64,000 nucleotides of DNA from Rothia mucilaginosa ATCC 25296 (GTDB taxonomy: Bacteria; Actinomycetota; Actinomycetes; Actinomycetales; Micrococcaceae), in NCBI RefSeq assembly GCF_000175615.1, contig NZ_ACVO01000015.1, positions 124,001 to 188,000 on the forward strand, in the 5' to 3' direction. The position numbers and the translations under genes are program-made. How positions within the stretch are numbered: the stretch's first letter is position 1; the number at the start of each line of letters is the position of its first letter. The notes beneath the pieces were generated by a model. It had not been told where the DNA came from. It saw nothing but the letters and a program-made list of their open reading frames with translations, and made no database searches. This document shows, in pieces, positions 1-7,242 of the stretch.

Positions 1-537
1 CTCGTTGAAGAGCGCGGCGACGAAGTGGTCTTCTTCGACGGCCGTAACGCGTTCGAGGCGAAGATCGGCAAGTTCAAGAACGCTATCGTTCCCGACGTGC
101 GCACCACCCACGACTTCATCCGCGAGATCGAGTCCGGCAAGTACGACCACATTAAGGACAAGCCGGTCGTCACCTACTGCACCGGCGGTATTCGCTGTGA
201 GATTCTCTCCGCGCTGATGAAGAACCGCGGCTTCAAGGAGATCTACCAGATCGACGGCGGCATCGTGCGTTACGGCGAGAAGTACGGCGATAAGGAACTG
301 TGGGAAGGCTCGCTCTATGTCTTCGACAAGCGCATGCACATGGAGTTCACCCCGGACACCGTCACCATCGGCAAGTGCGAACAGTGTGGCGCCCCCTCGA
401 ACAAGTTCGAGAACTGCTCCAACGATTCCTGCCGTGAGCTGGTTCTGCTCTGCCCCGAGTGCGCAGCTGATGATGCGAAGCGCCACTGCGTGCCCGAGTG
501 CTCGGTGGACCGCGAAGCAGCTGAGGCGAACGCCTAA
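1..537 (+). CDS. trhO: tRNA uridine(34) hydroxylase TrhO (rhodanese family), 5' end missing
   Basis: The frame is open from the first base, so the start lies outside the window; 178 codons remain. TrhO (YceA family) makes 5-hydroxyuridine at tRNA position 34. The rhodanese loop is visible as YCTGGIRCE, with the catalytic Cys codon at 178-180. The C-terminal third carries the cysteine-rich tail typical of this family: CEQC, then CSNDSC, CPEC and a final HCVPEC, which probably binds zinc. The stop overlaps the start of the next gene by one base (TAATG), so the two are translationally coupled. Identification is from the motif order seen here and known family architecture. Confidence 0.9.
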   Translation, partial: LVEERGDEVVFFDGRNAFEAKIGKFKNAIVPDVRTTHDFIREIESGKYDHIKDKPVVTYCTGGIRCEILSALMKNRGFKEIYQIDGGIVRYGEKYGDKELWEGSLYVFDKRMHMEFTPDTVTIGKCEQCGAPSNKFENCSNDSCRELVLLCPECAADDAKRHCVPECSVDREAAEANA

Positions 538-1034
538 TGGCAGCCGCTAAGGGCGGCGCGGTTCAGATCTCTGAACCTCGCATTGAGGAGCACCCGGCGA
601 TGGTCGTTGCCGGCGTTTCGCAGGTGTTCCCCCTGGATGGCGACTTCTCCTCGCTGTGGGATGAGCTGAATCAGAAGGCGTCCCCGGCGATGCTGGATGT
701 TCTGAAGGTGACCCAGTACCTGGGCGTGTGCACTCAGCCGAACCCGAAGGGTCAGGTCCGCTACACGGCGGGCTTCCTGGTGTCGGAGCCGGCGAGTGCG
801 GCGAAGCTTGGTCTGGGCGTGCTGGAACTACCTGCGAGCACCTACGCGGTGGTTGAGGTGACCGGCCCGATTTCGGAGTCCATTCCGGCTGGCTTTGCGA
901 GCTTTGAGGAGGCGTTCTTCGCGAAGAATCCGCAGTACCGCCCGGTTGGTGGTCTTGAGGTGTACGGTCGCGGCGATATGCAGGCGGCTGATTACCGTAT
1001 GGAGCTGTGGGTTCCGCTGGTGAAGCGTTCCTAG
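537..1034 (+). CDS. GyrI-like effector-binding domain protein
   Basis: A 165-residue single-domain protein. It resembles the GyrI-like/AraC effector-binding fold: an N-terminal strand pair (PAMVVAGVSQVFPL), a conserved central YTAGFLVSE segment, and a C-terminal YRMELWVPL strand. Such stand-alone domains bind small amphipathic molecules; some inhibit gyrase or hydrolyse cyclopropanoid toxins. No DNA-binding domain is attached. Its ATG shares a base with the trhO stop codon, so it is probably the last gene of that operon. A G-rich hairpin at 1086-1122 follows. The ligand cannot be told from the sequence. Confidence 0.75.
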   Translation: MAAAKGGAVQISEPRIEEHPAMVVAGVSQVFPLDGDFSSLWDELNQKASPAMLDVLKVTQYLGVCTQPNPKGQVRYTAGFLVSEPASAAKLGLGVLELPASTYAVVEVTGPISESIPAGFASFEEAFFAKNPQYRPVGGLEVYGRGDMQAADYRMELWVPLVKRS

Positions 1035-1085
1035 GGCAGTTTGTTTCTGTCGTTTTAGTTGCAGTTTTAGCTGTTGAATAGAAGG

Positions 1086-1122
1086 GCCCGGTGGTGCGAT
1101 GTGTTCGTGCCGCCGGGCTTTT
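1086..1122 (+). terminator. Rho-independent terminator after the trhO operon
   Basis: GCCCGG at 1086 pairs with CCGGGC ending at 1118; the stem extends through G:T pairs across a short loop and is followed by a TTTT run. It sits about 50 bases after the GyrI-like gene. Confidence 0.6.
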
Positions 1123-1269
1123 CTGGGCCCTTTTTCGGCTATATTTTGTGCCAGCATTTTGTGGCGGTATGTGTGCGCCGGGTGGGTGGGGTGTGCAGGC
1201 GGGTGAGGCGTGCGGGTGGTGTGTGCGGCGAAAGGGGAGCGGTGCTCTGTGCGTAATACCCCCGAAACA

Positions 1270-1293
1270 AAATACTTGACATGTAAAGTATTT
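1270..1293. promoter_or_regulatory. 24-bp near-perfect palindromic operator over a -35 box
   Basis: The arms AAATACTT (1270-1277) and AAGTATTT (1286-1293) are exact inverted repeats. The centre contains the palindrome ACATGT, leaving one mismatched pair in 24 bp. TTGACA, a consensus -35 hexamer, lies inside at 1276-1281, so a bound repressor would block promoter recognition. This design is typical of MarR- or HxlR-type regulators of oxidoreductase genes. No such regulator is in this window, so the cognate protein is unknown. It controls the LLM oxidoreductase starting at 1361. Confidence 0.6.
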
Positions 1294-1360
1294 GGGTTTA
1301 GATTTAAACCACCAGCCCGGCACTACACGAACCCGAGCGCAACTCGCTAAGGAAAAAACC

Positions 1361-2449
1361 ATGAGCACCAACCCCAACAGCACCCCGCAGCTCGACGAGT
1401 CTATCCGCATCAGCCACCTCGAACCCATGCGCGGCGACGAGAAGAAGCTCGGCTTCCTCTCCTTCGGCCACTGGGCTGAGGTCCCCGGCTCCCGCGTACC
1501 CTCCGCCGCAGAATCTCTACACCAGGCAATTGACCTTGCCGTAGGTGCCGAAGACATTGGACTAGACGGCGCGTTCTTCCGCGTGCACCACTTCGACCAG
1601 CAGCAGGCGACCCCCTACCCGCTACTCTCCGCAATCGCCGCCAAGACCGAACGCATCGAGCTCGGCACCGGCGTGATTGACATGCGCTACGAAAACCCGC
1701 TCTACATGGCAGAACTTGCCGCCATGGCAGACCTTATTGCGGCGGGTCGACTGCAGCTGGGTGTCTCCCGCGGCTCGCCCGAATCCGTTATCCGCGGCTT
1801 TGCGAGCTTCGGCTACTACCCGGCAGAAGGCGAAAACGAGAGCGACATGGCGCGCCGCCACCTCGACATTTTCCTCAAAGCAATTGAGGGTGAGGGCATG
1901 GCGCCCAGCGCTCGCGTGGCGGGCAAGTACGCCCCTGTCCAGCCGCAGTCGCCGGGTCTGCGTGAACGCATCTGGTGGGGTGCAGGTACCGATAGCACCG
2001 CCGTGTGGACCGCGCAGAAGGGGCTGAACCTCATGTCCTCAACCCTGATGCTGGAAGATAAGGGCATTCCCTTCGATCAGCAGCAGGCGCAGCAGATTCG
2101 TCTTTTTCGCTCAGAGTGGGTGAAGGCGGGCAATTCGGGTGTTCCGCGTGTTTCGGTGTCCCGCTCGGTGCTGCCCATTATTGATGAAACCTCGGCGCGC
2201 TACTTCGGTCGCCGCGCCGCGGAGGACTCGCAGGATTACACCGGCATTATTGATAACAGCTTCTCCCGCTTTGGTCGCAGCTACATTGGTGATCCGGCGG
2301 ATATTGCCGAAGAGCTCGCCCGTGATGAGGCGGTCCAGGCGGCAGATACCGTGCTGCTGACGATCCCGAACCAGCTGGGTGTGGACTTCAACCTGAAGAT
2401 GCTTGAGGCAATCGTGAAGGAGATCAAGCCCGCGCTGACCACCAAGTAA
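1361..2449 (+). CDS. LLM-class flavin-dependent oxidoreductase (luciferase-like monooxygenase)
   Basis: 362 residues. The bacterial luciferase-like fold is shown by GLDGAFFRVHHF, then the central TERIELGTGVIDMRYENPLYMAE and the GRLQLGVSRGSP segment that lines the FMN site in this family. It is expected to be an FMN- or F420-dependent oxidoreductase; the substrate is not predictable. The ATG at 1361 is preferred because AAGGAAAA lies 5-12 bases upstream; an upstream TTG at 1292 lies inside the operator. Expression is probably repressor-controlled through the palindrome at 1270-1293. A partly deleted second copy of this gene lies at 3690-3842, beyond an inserted metal-resistance cassette. Confidence 0.85.
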   Translation: MSTNPNSTPQLDESIRISHLEPMRGDEKKLGFLSFGHWAEVPGSRVPSAAESLHQAIDLAVGAEDIGLDGAFFRVHHFDQQQATPYPLLSAIAAKTERIELGTGVIDMRYENPLYMAELAAMADLIAAGRLQLGVSRGSPESVIRGFASFGYYPAEGENESDMARRHLDIFLKAIEGEGMAPSARVAGKYAPVQPQSPGLRERIWWGAGTDSTAVWTAQKGLNLMSSTLMLEDKGIPFDQQQAQQIRLFRSEWVKAGNSGVPRVSVSRSVLPIIDETSARYFGRRAAEDSQDYTGIIDNSFSRFGRSYIGDPADIAEELARDEAVQAADTVLLTIPNQLGVDFNLKMLEAIVKEIKPALTTK

Positions 2450-2463
2450 AGGTCCTGGGGTAA

Positions 2464-2506
2464 AGACCCCGTAGCACCTTCTGTGCCAGCTGGGTTTCGC
2501 GCCAGC
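2464..2506 (-). pseudogene. Fragment of the pyrimidine-dimer glycosylase gene
   Basis: These 43 bases match 4447-4489, inside the intact gene at 3996-4544, with three differences. Read on the minus strand they still encode WRETQLAQKVLRGL, against WRETLLAQKVLRGL in the intact protein. Similarity stops abruptly at both ends. The fragment marks the left edge of the inserted cmtR/efflux cassette. About 100 further bases up to the cassette promoter show no recognised feature. Confidence 0.7.
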
Positions 2507-2608
2507 GTGCCGCCGTCGCTTCCGTGATGGGCGGTGGTCGCTGATGAGCGCGAACTCTGCCGCCTCCTGAGGGCAAGGGTGCGGAGCACGTGCGGCAGCC
2601 CGCACAAG

Positions 2609-2638
2609 TGGACAATCGGTCAGTTATCACTGTATAGT
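2609..2638 (+). promoter_or_regulatory. Promoter of cmtR, leaderless
   Basis: TGGACA at 2609-2614 and TATAGT at 2633-2638 are separated by 18 bases. The ATG of the regulator follows 7 bases after the -10 box, so the transcript probably starts at or near the start codon. No Shine-Dalgarno sequence is present, which agrees with leaderless translation. Confidence 0.6.
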
Positions 2639-2644
2639 CATCGT

Positions 2645-3004
2645 ATGCTGACTATTGCTTCACACCTCGACGTCATGAACCGGCTCGGCCGCGCCATGGC
2701 CGACCCGACACGTTCCCGGATTCTGATGACCCTCCTCAGCGGCCCGAGCTATCCAGCCGTGCTCTCGCGCGAGCTGGAGCTGACCCGCTCGAACGTGTCC
2801 AACCACCTGACCTGCCTGCGCGATTGCGGAATCGTCGTCGCCGAGCCCGAGGGCCGCCAGACGCGCTACGAGATCGCCGACCCGCACCTCGCCGCGGCGC
2901 TGACGTCCCTGATCGACGTCACGCTCGCGGTGGACGAGGCCGCGCCGTGCATCGACCCGGCATGCTCGGTGTCGGGCTGCTGTGGAACGGCGGCGGGAGC
3001 ATGA
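2645..3004 (+). CDS. cmtR: CmtR-like ArsR/SmtB-family metal-sensing repressor
   Basis: 119 residues with a winged-helix core (ADPTRSRILMTLL, then the recognition helix LTRSNVSNHLTCLRDCG). Cysteines fall at residues 57, 61 and 102, exactly the Cd(II)/Pb(II) ligand positions known for mycobacterial CmtR; extra cysteines at 107, 112 and 113 are not part of that set. It should release DNA on binding Cd or Pb and so derepress its own promoter and the efflux gene, which overlaps it by 4 bases (ATGA). GC content and codon choice are higher than in the neighbouring genes. Together with the duplicated fragments on both sides this supports acquisition by transfer. Confidence 0.85.
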   Translation: MLTIASHLDVMNRLGRAMADPTRSRILMTLLSGPSYPAVLSRELELTRSNVSNHLTCLRDCGIVVAEPEGRQTRYEIADPHLAAALTSLIDVTLAVDEAAPCIDPACSVSGCCGTAAGA

Positions 3005-3651
3005 GCGAGACCCTGACCACCGCACGCCGCGCGATGCTGCACCGGCGCGTCCGCTTCATCGTCGGCTTCACGATCACGTACAACGTAATCGAGGCAATCG
3101 TCGCAGTCTGGGCAGGCGTCCTCGCCTCGTCCGCGGCGCTCATTGGCTTCGGGCTCGACTCGGTTGTCGAGGTACTCTCGGCCGCGGCCGTCACCTGGCA
3201 GTTCACCCGCAAGGACCCTGAGCGGTGGGAAACGGTCACCGTCAAGGCCATCGGCATCGCGTTCTTCGCGCTGGCGGCCTACGTCTCGATCGACGCGGTG
3301 CTGGCCCTGGTCGGCCAGGAGGGCCCCGACCGCAGCCCGCTGGGTCTCGGTATCACCGCGCTGAGCCTGGTCGTCATGCCTCTGCTGGCGTGGATTGAGG
3401 TCCGCACCGGGCGGGAGCTGGGCTCCAAGAGCGTGATGGCCGACGCCAAGCAGCTCATCCTGTGCATCTACCTCTCCGGTGCGGTGTTCATCGGCCTCGT
3501 CCTCGACAGCCTGTTCGGCTGGTGGTGGGCTGACTCGGTCGCGGCGCTGGTCGTGGCGGTGCTCGCGGTGCGCGAAGGCCTGGAGGCCTGGCGCGGCGAC
3601 GTCGAGTCGCCGTTCGAAGTGCTAGAGGACCTCGAAGACGAGGACGACTGA
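3001..3651 (+). CDS. Cation diffusion facilitator-type metal efflux transporter
   Basis: 216 residues, a short CDF-like inner-membrane protein with about six hydrophobic segments. The two metal-site helices are recognisable as GFGLDSVVEVLSA (first site) and WWADSVAALVVA (last pair), with an acidic C-terminal tail ending in EDLEDEDD. It lacks the long C-terminal cytosolic domain of larger CDF proteins. Pairing with CmtR through an ATGA overlap points to export of Cd, Pb or Zn. The ATG at 3001 was chosen over an in-frame start at 2824, which would lie deep inside cmtR. The metal specificity is inferred from the neighbour only. Confidence 0.8.
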   Translation: MSETLTTARRAMLHRRVRFIVGFTITYNVIEAIVAVWAGVLASSAALIGFGLDSVVEVLSAAAVTWQFTRKDPERWETVTVKAIGIAFFALAAYVSIDAVLALVGQEGPDRSPLGLGITALSLVVMPLLAWIEVRTGRELGSKSVMADAKQLILCIYLSGAVFIGLVLDSLFGWWWADSVAALVVAVLAVREGLEAWRGDVESPFEVLEDLEDEDD

Positions 3652-3689
3652 CCCGTCGCCCGACGTTGAAGAGCCAGTGCTGCAACCCA

Positions 3690-3842
3690 GACATGCGCTA
3701 CAAAAACCCGCTCTACATGGCTGAACTTGCCGCCATGGCCGATCTCATTGCGGCGGGTCGACTGCAGCTGGGTGTGGACTTCAACCTGAAGATGCTTGAT
3801 GCAATCGTCAAGGAGATCAAGCCCGCGCTGACCACCAAATAA
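3690..3842 (+). pseudogene. Internally deleted second copy of the LLM oxidoreductase gene
   Basis: The segment joins the equivalents of 1679-1764 and 2372-2449 of the intact gene. The join lies at CAGCTGGGTGT, an 11-bp sequence found at both deletion endpoints (1754-1764 and 2372-2382), as expected for recombination between short direct repeats. The 618 bases lost are a multiple of three, so a 49-codon frame from the ATG at 3693 stays open to the original stop. There are several substitutions relative to the intact copy, so the duplication is not recent or came from another strain. No promoter or ribosome site is seen. Confidence 0.8.
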
Positions 3843-3923
3843 AGACCGCATGCCAAGCTGTTTCCGGCAATCTATGATGCGCTGAGATGTTTGTTCCCAT
3901 ACAGCTTGAGCCACACATACAGC

Positions 3924-3964
3924 AATGCCCCGGCAGGCACCCGCAAAGGTTCCGCCGGGGCATT
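3924..3964. terminator. Bidirectional terminator
   Basis: AATGCCCCGGC (3924-3934) pairs perfectly with GCCGGGGCATT (3954-3964). It lies between the inserted cassette, read rightward, and the glycosylase gene, read leftward, and can serve both. Confidence 0.7.
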
Positions 3965-3995
3965 ACTATGCTCACGTTCTTAGAAATCCTTCTGT

Positions 3996-4544
3996 CTAAA
4001 AGTCTTTCGTCTTTTCCCAAGGCTCAATAGCGCCCGGAACCACCTCAAACAGCGGATGCGCACACGCCGCCAGCTCGCCGCGCGCCGTCAGGCGCTCGCT
4101 CAACCGATGCTCCCACTCGGGGTCGCGCCCAGCCACCTTGTGCCGCAGAAAGGCGAGCTCGTACTCCAACTGACCCAAAGGAACAGGAATACGCGCGACC
4201 GAAGCATAAGGGTTTTCTGACTTGTCAGCGCAGTTTTTATCGGTGTCGTTTTTGCCTACGCTATTTTCGTTTGTGCTATCTTTGCCCGCATCATCTTCGC
4301 CCGCACCAATCAGTGCGCGGTTGAACGAATAGCCGCGGGCATCCGCCTCATCCGCCAGCCTGGACAGGTAGGCAGTAACCGCCTCCAACGGCTGCGGATG
4401 CGCGCGAAAACGAATCAGCTGCGGGTGGTTCGTGTACCCGCGAGTCAGACCCCGCAGCACCTTCTGCGCCAGCAGGGTTTCGCGCCAGCAAGCGACCAGG
4501 GCACGGCGGTCAAGCAGGGAGGGGTGAAGGGACCAAATGCGCAC
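3996..4544 (-). CDS. Pyrimidine dimer DNA glycosylase/endonuclease V family protein
   Basis: 182 residues starting at a GTG. The N-terminus MRIWSLHPSLLDRRALVACW followed by RETLLAQKVL is the hallmark of the Pyr_excise (T4 endonuclease V-like) family, which excises UV-induced cyclobutane dimers. RFRAHPQP, ADEADARGYSF and GQLEYELAFLRHKV are further family segments. An unusual insertion of about 30 residues rich in Asp, Asn and Lys (roughly residues 80-112) interrupts the middle; it is AT-richer than the rest and probably a disordered loop. The start lies 2 bases after the stop of the methyltransferase gene, so both form one operon. Confidence 0.8.
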   Translation of the reverse strand: MRIWSLHPSLLDRRALVACWRETLLAQKVLRGLTRGYTNHPQLIRFRAHPQPLEAVTAYLSRLADEADARGYSFNRALIGAGEDDAGKDSTNENSVGKNDTDKNCADKSENPYASVARIPVPLGQLEYELAFLRHKVAGRDPEWEHRLSERLTARGELAACAHPLFEVVPGAIEPWEKTKDF

Positions 4545-4546
4545 GC

Positions 4547-6298
4547 TTAGCCTTGCTCGTCTGCAGTGTTTTCGCCAGCCGATTCAGCGCCCGCGTGCTC
4601 GTCGCTAAAGTGCAGGAAGCTCTTGAGCACCAGCTCACGCACCGCATGCAGCAGGGTATCGCGCGGATGCTGCTCCTGCGTACCGCGTGCCGCGGCGGCA
4701 GCCTCATCGTATTCGGGCCAGGACAGCAGCATGGCAAGAGCCGCCACAATCTGACCCACGGCAAGCTCACCATCGCTCGCCGACGCAAAACCCGCCGTCT
4801 CGGTGGAGAGCAACTGGGTGCGGCACAGACCCGAACCGGCACGCAACAAAATGACGCTGGGGTGCTCGGCGCCAGGGCGGCCGTGGCGTTCCTCGGTGAC
4901 GTCCTCGGCGACTTCCAGGTGCGCGGCGAGCAGCGCCTCATCGTCCATGGCGGCGAGACGGTCGTAGCGGCGCACGGACTCGGTGAGGGCGCGGGCGATG
5001 GGCTGCTGAATCGGGTAGGTGATCTCCTCGAAACGCTGCAGGGGCTCGGTCACGCCTGCCGCGGTCGCCTCGGTCGGGCGGCGCAGCCAAATCATGCCAA
5101 AACCAATAGAATGAACGTTCCGGGAAGCGAAGTCGTTCAGGTATGCCACGTAGGTCTGCTCGTAGTGGCTGCGGTCGCGGTTCTCGCTCGCATCCTTCAA
5201 CCAGGTCTCCGCGTAGGAGGCGGGGGTCAGCGCCTCACGCTGAATAAACCACGCCTCCGCGCCGCCGTCGGCAACCCAGGCGCGCGGACGCTCATCCCAC
5301 GGACGCGGTGCATCCGGATCCGCCGAATCGCGAATAATCTCCCAGTTGCCCAGCATCTGCGCGCGACCACCGGGCACCAGCACCGACGGCAGCTGACGCA
5401 CCATCGTGCTCACAATTTCGTCACCGGGCAGGCCGCCGTCGCGGTAGGTAAACTGCTCCTCGGCGCTCTCACCGGCAACGCGCGGGGTAATCACGAACGG
5501 CGGGTTCGACACCACCAGGTCGAAAAGCTCACCGGCGACCGGCTCCAGCAGGGAACCCTCACGCAGGCTCACGCGCGCCTGCGGGTTCTGAGGGTCAATA
5601 TTGAGCGCCTGCGCGTTCAGCAGCAGGTTAAAACGGGTGAACGCCAGGGCACGCTCCGAAATATCGGTAGCGGTCACGTGCTCGGCGTGGGCGAGCAGGT
5701 GGAAGGTCTGAATACCGCAGCCGGTGCCCACATCCAGGGCACGCTTGACGGGGGTGCGCTCGGTAATCTGCGCCAGAGTCAGGGAGGCGTGACCAATGCC
5801 GAGCACGTGATCCTTACGGAGCACTCCGGGGCGCTGATGCGCACCCAGGTCGGCGGCAACAAAGATTTCGGTGCCGTCATCGGCGGCGTGCGGGCGCAAA
5901 TCAACGCTCGCGGACCAGCGGGTAGAATCCGCAGCGTCGCGCTCAATCAGCGCGGCGTCCGCGAAGTCCTGCAGGGTCTCGCCGAAGACCTCTGCGGCCT
6001 CCGCCTCGGTGAGCGGGCGAGCCAGCAGGAAAAACGCCAGCAGACGCGCCAGGTTCTTCTCACCCACACTGTAATCGTCGCGCAGAATGTGCTCCACACG
6101 CCATAGGCCCGGAACTACTTGGTCGCGAGCCATCGCCTCAGCCGCCTCAACACCGAGCAGCTCCTGCACAGCGTCATAGCTGTAGTTCAACGCCAACAGG
6201 CGTTCACGGATGCGGGTCAGGCGGGCGTAATCATCGCTGCGGGGAGCATCCGCAACGGCGGCGTACTCGGGAGCGAAAGAGGCGGCAGAAATAGTCAT
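4547..6298 (-). CDS. Class I SAM-dependent methyltransferase of the DUF7059 type
   Basis: 583 residues from the ATG at 6298. The N-terminal 150 residues form a helical region (RIRERLLALNYSYDAVQELL) typical of actinobacterial methyltransferases. The SAM-binding motif RALDVGTGCGIQTFHLL and the catalytic VVSNPPFVITPR (an NPPF motif, as in N5-glutamine and nucleic-acid N-methyltransferases) follow. The C-terminal 200 residues are an accessory domain. The substrate is unknown; the NPPF motif points to amide or exocyclic amine nitrogen, perhaps a protein or RNA. The frame stays open to 7009, but the upstream part overlaps the divergent PNPOx-like gene and was excluded. Confidence 0.75.
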   Translation of the reverse strand: MTISAASFAPEYAAVADAPRSDDYARLTRIRERLLALNYSYDAVQELLGVEAAEAMARDQVVPGLWRVEHILRDDYSVGEKNLARLLAFFLLARPLTEAEAAEVFGETLQDFADAALIERDAADSTRWSASVDLRPHAADDGTEIFVAADLGAHQRPGVLRKDHVLGIGHASLTLAQITERTPVKRALDVGTGCGIQTFHLLAHAEHVTATDISERALAFTRFNLLLNAQALNIDPQNPQARVSLREGSLLEPVAGELFDLVVSNPPFVITPRVAGESAEEQFTYRDGGLPGDEIVSTMVRQLPSVLVPGGRAQMLGNWEIIRDSADPDAPRPWDERPRAWVADGGAEAWFIQREALTPASYAETWLKDASENRDRSHYEQTYVAYLNDFASRNVHSIGFGMIWLRRPTEATAAGVTEPLQRFEEITYPIQQPIARALTESVRRYDRLAAMDDEALLAAHLEVAEDVTEERHGRPGAEHPSVILLRAGSGLCRTQLLSTETAGFASASDGELAVGQIVAALAMLLSWPEYDEAAAAARGTQEQHPRDTLLHAVRELVLKSFLHFSDEHAGAESAGENTADEQG

Positions 6299-6442
6299 GC
6301 ACACCATTCTACGCACCCGCCGCATCTGCCCGGGCGCGCCCACCGCGTATAGGCGGCAGCGCAATGACACAGCCCCGACCCACCCACTGACCAAAACCGT
6401 CATCTGCGCAAGAGCGCCCACCCCATCGCATACACTGAAACC

Positions 6443-6901
6443 ATGAGTAACCTGTACCCCGATGAAAGTATCAGCGTCGACAAGTGCTGGGAGCGTCTGC
6501 ACGCAAACACTCTCGGCCGCCTCATCCTCACTGACGGACAGCACGTCGATGTGCTGCCCGTGCTCTACGCCGTCGCCAGCCAAGACGACAAGCAGGAAAT
6601 CTACATCCGCACCACCCGCGGCAACAAGTTCTCCTCCGTAGTGGTCAGCCGCCGCGTCGCCTTCGAAATCGACGAAACCCTCGAAGACGGCATCCGCTCC
6701 GTCATCGTGGTCGGTATCGCCCACTGGCTGCCGCCGGAAATGACCCCGCAGATTGTGCGCACCTTCGACCTGCCCGACTCCGAAACCCACGAAATGCAGT
6801 GGGTGCGCATTGCGCCGCAGACCGTGTACGGCCGCGAGTACCCGCTGCTGCCCGCATACCTGGACGGCACCCACCCCAACTCTGATACCCTCACCAGCTA
6901 G
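6443..6901 (+). CDS. Pyridoxamine 5'-phosphate oxidase-like flavin-binding protein
   Basis: 152 residues, a split-barrel fold of the PNPOx-related kind. CWERLHANTLGRLILTDG is the usual N-terminal motif of this group, followed by DVLPVLYAV, and then RTTRGNKFSSVVVSRRVAFE, which carries the FMN-phosphate contacts. Such proteins bind FMN or F420; true PNPOx activity is unlikely at this length. It is transcribed divergently from the methyltransferase gene with 144 bases between the starts. A small GC-rich hairpin at 6914-6940 may end the transcript. Confidence 0.75.
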   Translation: MSNLYPDESISVDKCWERLHANTLGRLILTDGQHVDVLPVLYAVASQDDKQEIYIRTTRGNKFSSVVVSRRVAFEIDETLEDGIRSVIVVGIAHWLPPEMTPQIVRTFDLPDSETHEMQWVRIAPQTVYGREYPLLPAYLDGTHPNSDTLTS

Positions 6902-7242
6902 AAACGCAGGTGAGCGGGTGCGGCGCGCCCCAGCACCCGCCCCCATGTACCCCGTGCACACACCACCGCTCCGGTACCGTATGATGTACCGAGTACCCTG
7001 CGCACTCATGCAAGCTCAACACGCCCGGTCCTCATCAACTAGAACCGTGCCAGCTCGCCCAGTGCCGGGCCACCGCGCGCTCGCCGCATGAAACGCACCG
7101 AACGCACCACATCAACCCAACATAAACTACACCCCCACCGATCACCTCACCCCACGTACACCACACCCTGTCGGCGCCCACAAGCGCCAGCGTAGGTTAT
7201 GGTTGAATACGTAGCTTTTCAACACACAGATAGAGGAGTGCC
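6902..7242. other. Intergenic region upstream of topA
   Basis: 341 bases without a convincing gene. GCGGGTGC (6914-6921) pairs with GCACCCGC (6933-6940), a possible weak terminator for the preceding gene. The last 40 bases hold the topA ribosome site GAGGAG at 7233-7238, 4 bases before the GTG start. I see no clear promoter consensus or other motif. Confidence 0.5.

Noticed and set aside
547..1557. 336-codon open frame on the minus strand over the GyrI-like and LLM genes
   Set aside because: Arg/Pro/Ser-rich shadow frame without a domain; both plus-strand genes have clear families and ribosome sites.
2464..3842. cmtR cassette considered as a transposon
   Set aside because: No transposase, no terminal inverted repeats and no short target duplication were found; the flanks are gene fragments.
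4553..6106. 517-codon plus-strand frame opposite the methyltransferase
   Set aside because: Composition is that of an antisense shadow; the minus-strand frame has the SAM and NPPF motifs.
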